Origin: F1-80-MAGs062 sp046345315
GTDB lineage: Bacteria; Planctomycetota; Planctomycetia; Planctomycetales; Planctomycetaceae
Assembly: GCA_046345315.1 (NCBI GenBank)
Contig: JBKDKA010000068.1
Location: forward strand, 1 to 64,000
Direction of reading: 5' to 3'
Length of the DNA: 64,000 bases
Positions 63,352 to 64,000 of the stretch are shown here, in pieces. The number at the start of each line of letters is the position of its first letter. Positions within the stretch are counted from its first letter, which is position 1. The position numbers and the translations under genes are program-made. The notes beneath the pieces are model-generated. The model made no database searches. It saw nothing but the letters and a program-made list of their open reading frames with translations, and was not told the DNA's origin.

Positions 63352-64000
63352 ATGAAGACCCGTGGAAAGCTGACTTTTGCAATTGCTGCTGTGGCTCTGG
63401 GAGCTTCCTTCGTCAATGCAGCTCAGAAGAATCCTTTCGCGGAATGGGATGAAATCAGCAAGAAGTCCGCGGAAACCACCGGAGCTGAATCCGGAAGCGA
63501 TTCCGAGCTGCCGGAAAAGCCGCGCACGACATCAAAGACCACGGCAAAGAAATCGACTGCGCCACAACCTCCGGGAAACGCCTCACAGCCGAGGTCGCGA
63601 AGCGGATCCGATAGTCTCGATCTCACACCTCGTCAGCGTGCGGCAGTTCGCTCCGGGCAGGCAGATCTGACAACTCCTCAGGAAGCTGTTTCCCGGAAAT
63701 CAGGCGCCCCTTCGAATCAAATCAGCGCGAAAAAGACTCCGTCTTCAACGGGAGCACCTCCGGTTCGGACGGCCAACCTGCAGCGGGAACTTGAAAATGC
63801 CGTCTCTCCGGACGCATTTGCGGGAGTTGCTGATCAGGTCGAGTCCGCTGACTACTCCACTGATGCTGCTCCCGACGGACAGGTCGTACCGGTCAGTGAA
63901 GTGCGAAGTTCAGAATCAGATTCACAGAGCTCCAATCCTTTCGCTGATCTTTTGAATGCATCAGAAACTGCAGACAGCAGTAAGTCCGAAGACTTCGACG
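63352..64000 (+). CDS. Secreted low-complexity protein, N-terminal fragment
   Basis: Open frame from ATG 63352 to the end of the window, 216 codons so far. GGAGG lies seven bases upstream. A signal peptide (MKTRGKLTFAIAAVALGASFVNA) is followed by a Ser/Pro/Glu-rich mature part with two NPFA segments (KNPFAEWDEI near residue 26 and SSNPFADLL near 198) and no recognised domain. Such NPFA-x-(W/L) repeats occur in exported planctomycete proteins without known role. The gene continues beyond the window, so any C-terminal domain is unseen. Confidence 0.8.
   Translation, partial: MKTRGKLTFAIAAVALGASFVNAAQKNPFAEWDEISKKSAETTGAESGSDSELPEKPRTTSKTTAKKSTAPQPPGNASQPRSRSGSDSLDLTPRQRAAVRSGQADLTTPQEAVSRKSGAPSNQISAKKTPSSTGAPPVRTANLQRELENAVSPDAFAGVADQVESADYSTDAAPDGQVVPVSEVRSSESDSQSSNPFADLLNASETADSSKSEDFD

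Overview
The window looks like a chromosomal segment of a planctomycete (Planctomycetota, order Planctomycetales), roughly 55 % GC. The evidence is family content rather than any one marker: a very long cytochrome-c/DUF1587/DUF1592/DUF1588/DUF1585 protein next to a Tat-exported DUF1552 protein, a Cys-rich YTV-repeat cell-wall protein, a protein with an LEPR-like N-terminal sorting motif, a formylglycine sulfatase, an HTTM-domain protein and TadE/TadG-like genes. No rRNA, tRNA, CRISPR array, transposase or prophage gene was seen.

Layout. 1-5 kb: end of a YhaN-like ATPase, an SDR reductase, a group-2 sigma-70 factor, a PilZ-like protein and the LEPR-motif surface protein. 5-12.6 kb: HAD hydrolase, sulfatase, fatty acid desaturase, CobW/G3E GTPase and PP2C phosphatase (all on minus), then an RraA-family protein (plus). 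12.6-20 kb (plus): an orphan ABC-2 type permease, a three-gene TadE / TadG-vWA / TadE cluster, and a set of membrane genes including an HTTM protein. 20-25 kb: an aldehyde dehydrogenase, a gene-free block with 220-nt tandem repeats, and the YTV cell-wall protein gene. 25-29 kb (minus): dnaG-rpoD. 29.8-38.7 kb: TPR protein, TGS/GTPase-like protein, sarcosine/N-methyltryptophan oxidase-like enzyme, MoxR ATPase, Tat-exported sugar-isomerase-like protein, a coiled-coil protein, an FHA protein and csrA. 38.7-48 kb: der, a PpiC-type lipoprotein and a complete branched-chain amino acid (Liv-type) ABC import operon, livK-H-M-G-F. 48-64 kb: a degenerate M24-like protein, PilZ protein, duplicated TRASH/YHS-like metal-binding protein, a polytopic membrane protein, the DUF1592/DUF1552 pair with palindromic repeats, another polytopic membrane protein, a B12-binding radical SAM protein and the start of a secreted protein.

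The most unusual object is the LivG-type ATPase (42861-44357). It is 498 residues long instead of about 255, because about 250 residues are inserted in frame between Walker A and the Q-loop. The insert contains two predicted membrane helices flanking a domain with two textbook EF-hand loops. This suggests a membrane-anchored, possibly calcium-responsive ABC ATPase. Other points of interest are a GTPase-like protein that has lost its G4 motif, an M24 fold without metal ligands, several families of palindromic or tandem intergenic repeats, and the three-gene pseudopilin-like cluster with a proline-rich tail.

Regulation visible in the sequence: strong intrinsic terminators after the group-2 sigma gene, the desaturase, the aldehyde dehydrogenase, the YTV gene, rpoD and the TRASH gene; ATGA-type stop/start overlaps at livH/livM and livM/livG; and Shine-Dalgarno motifs that fix several starts downstream of the longest reading frame.
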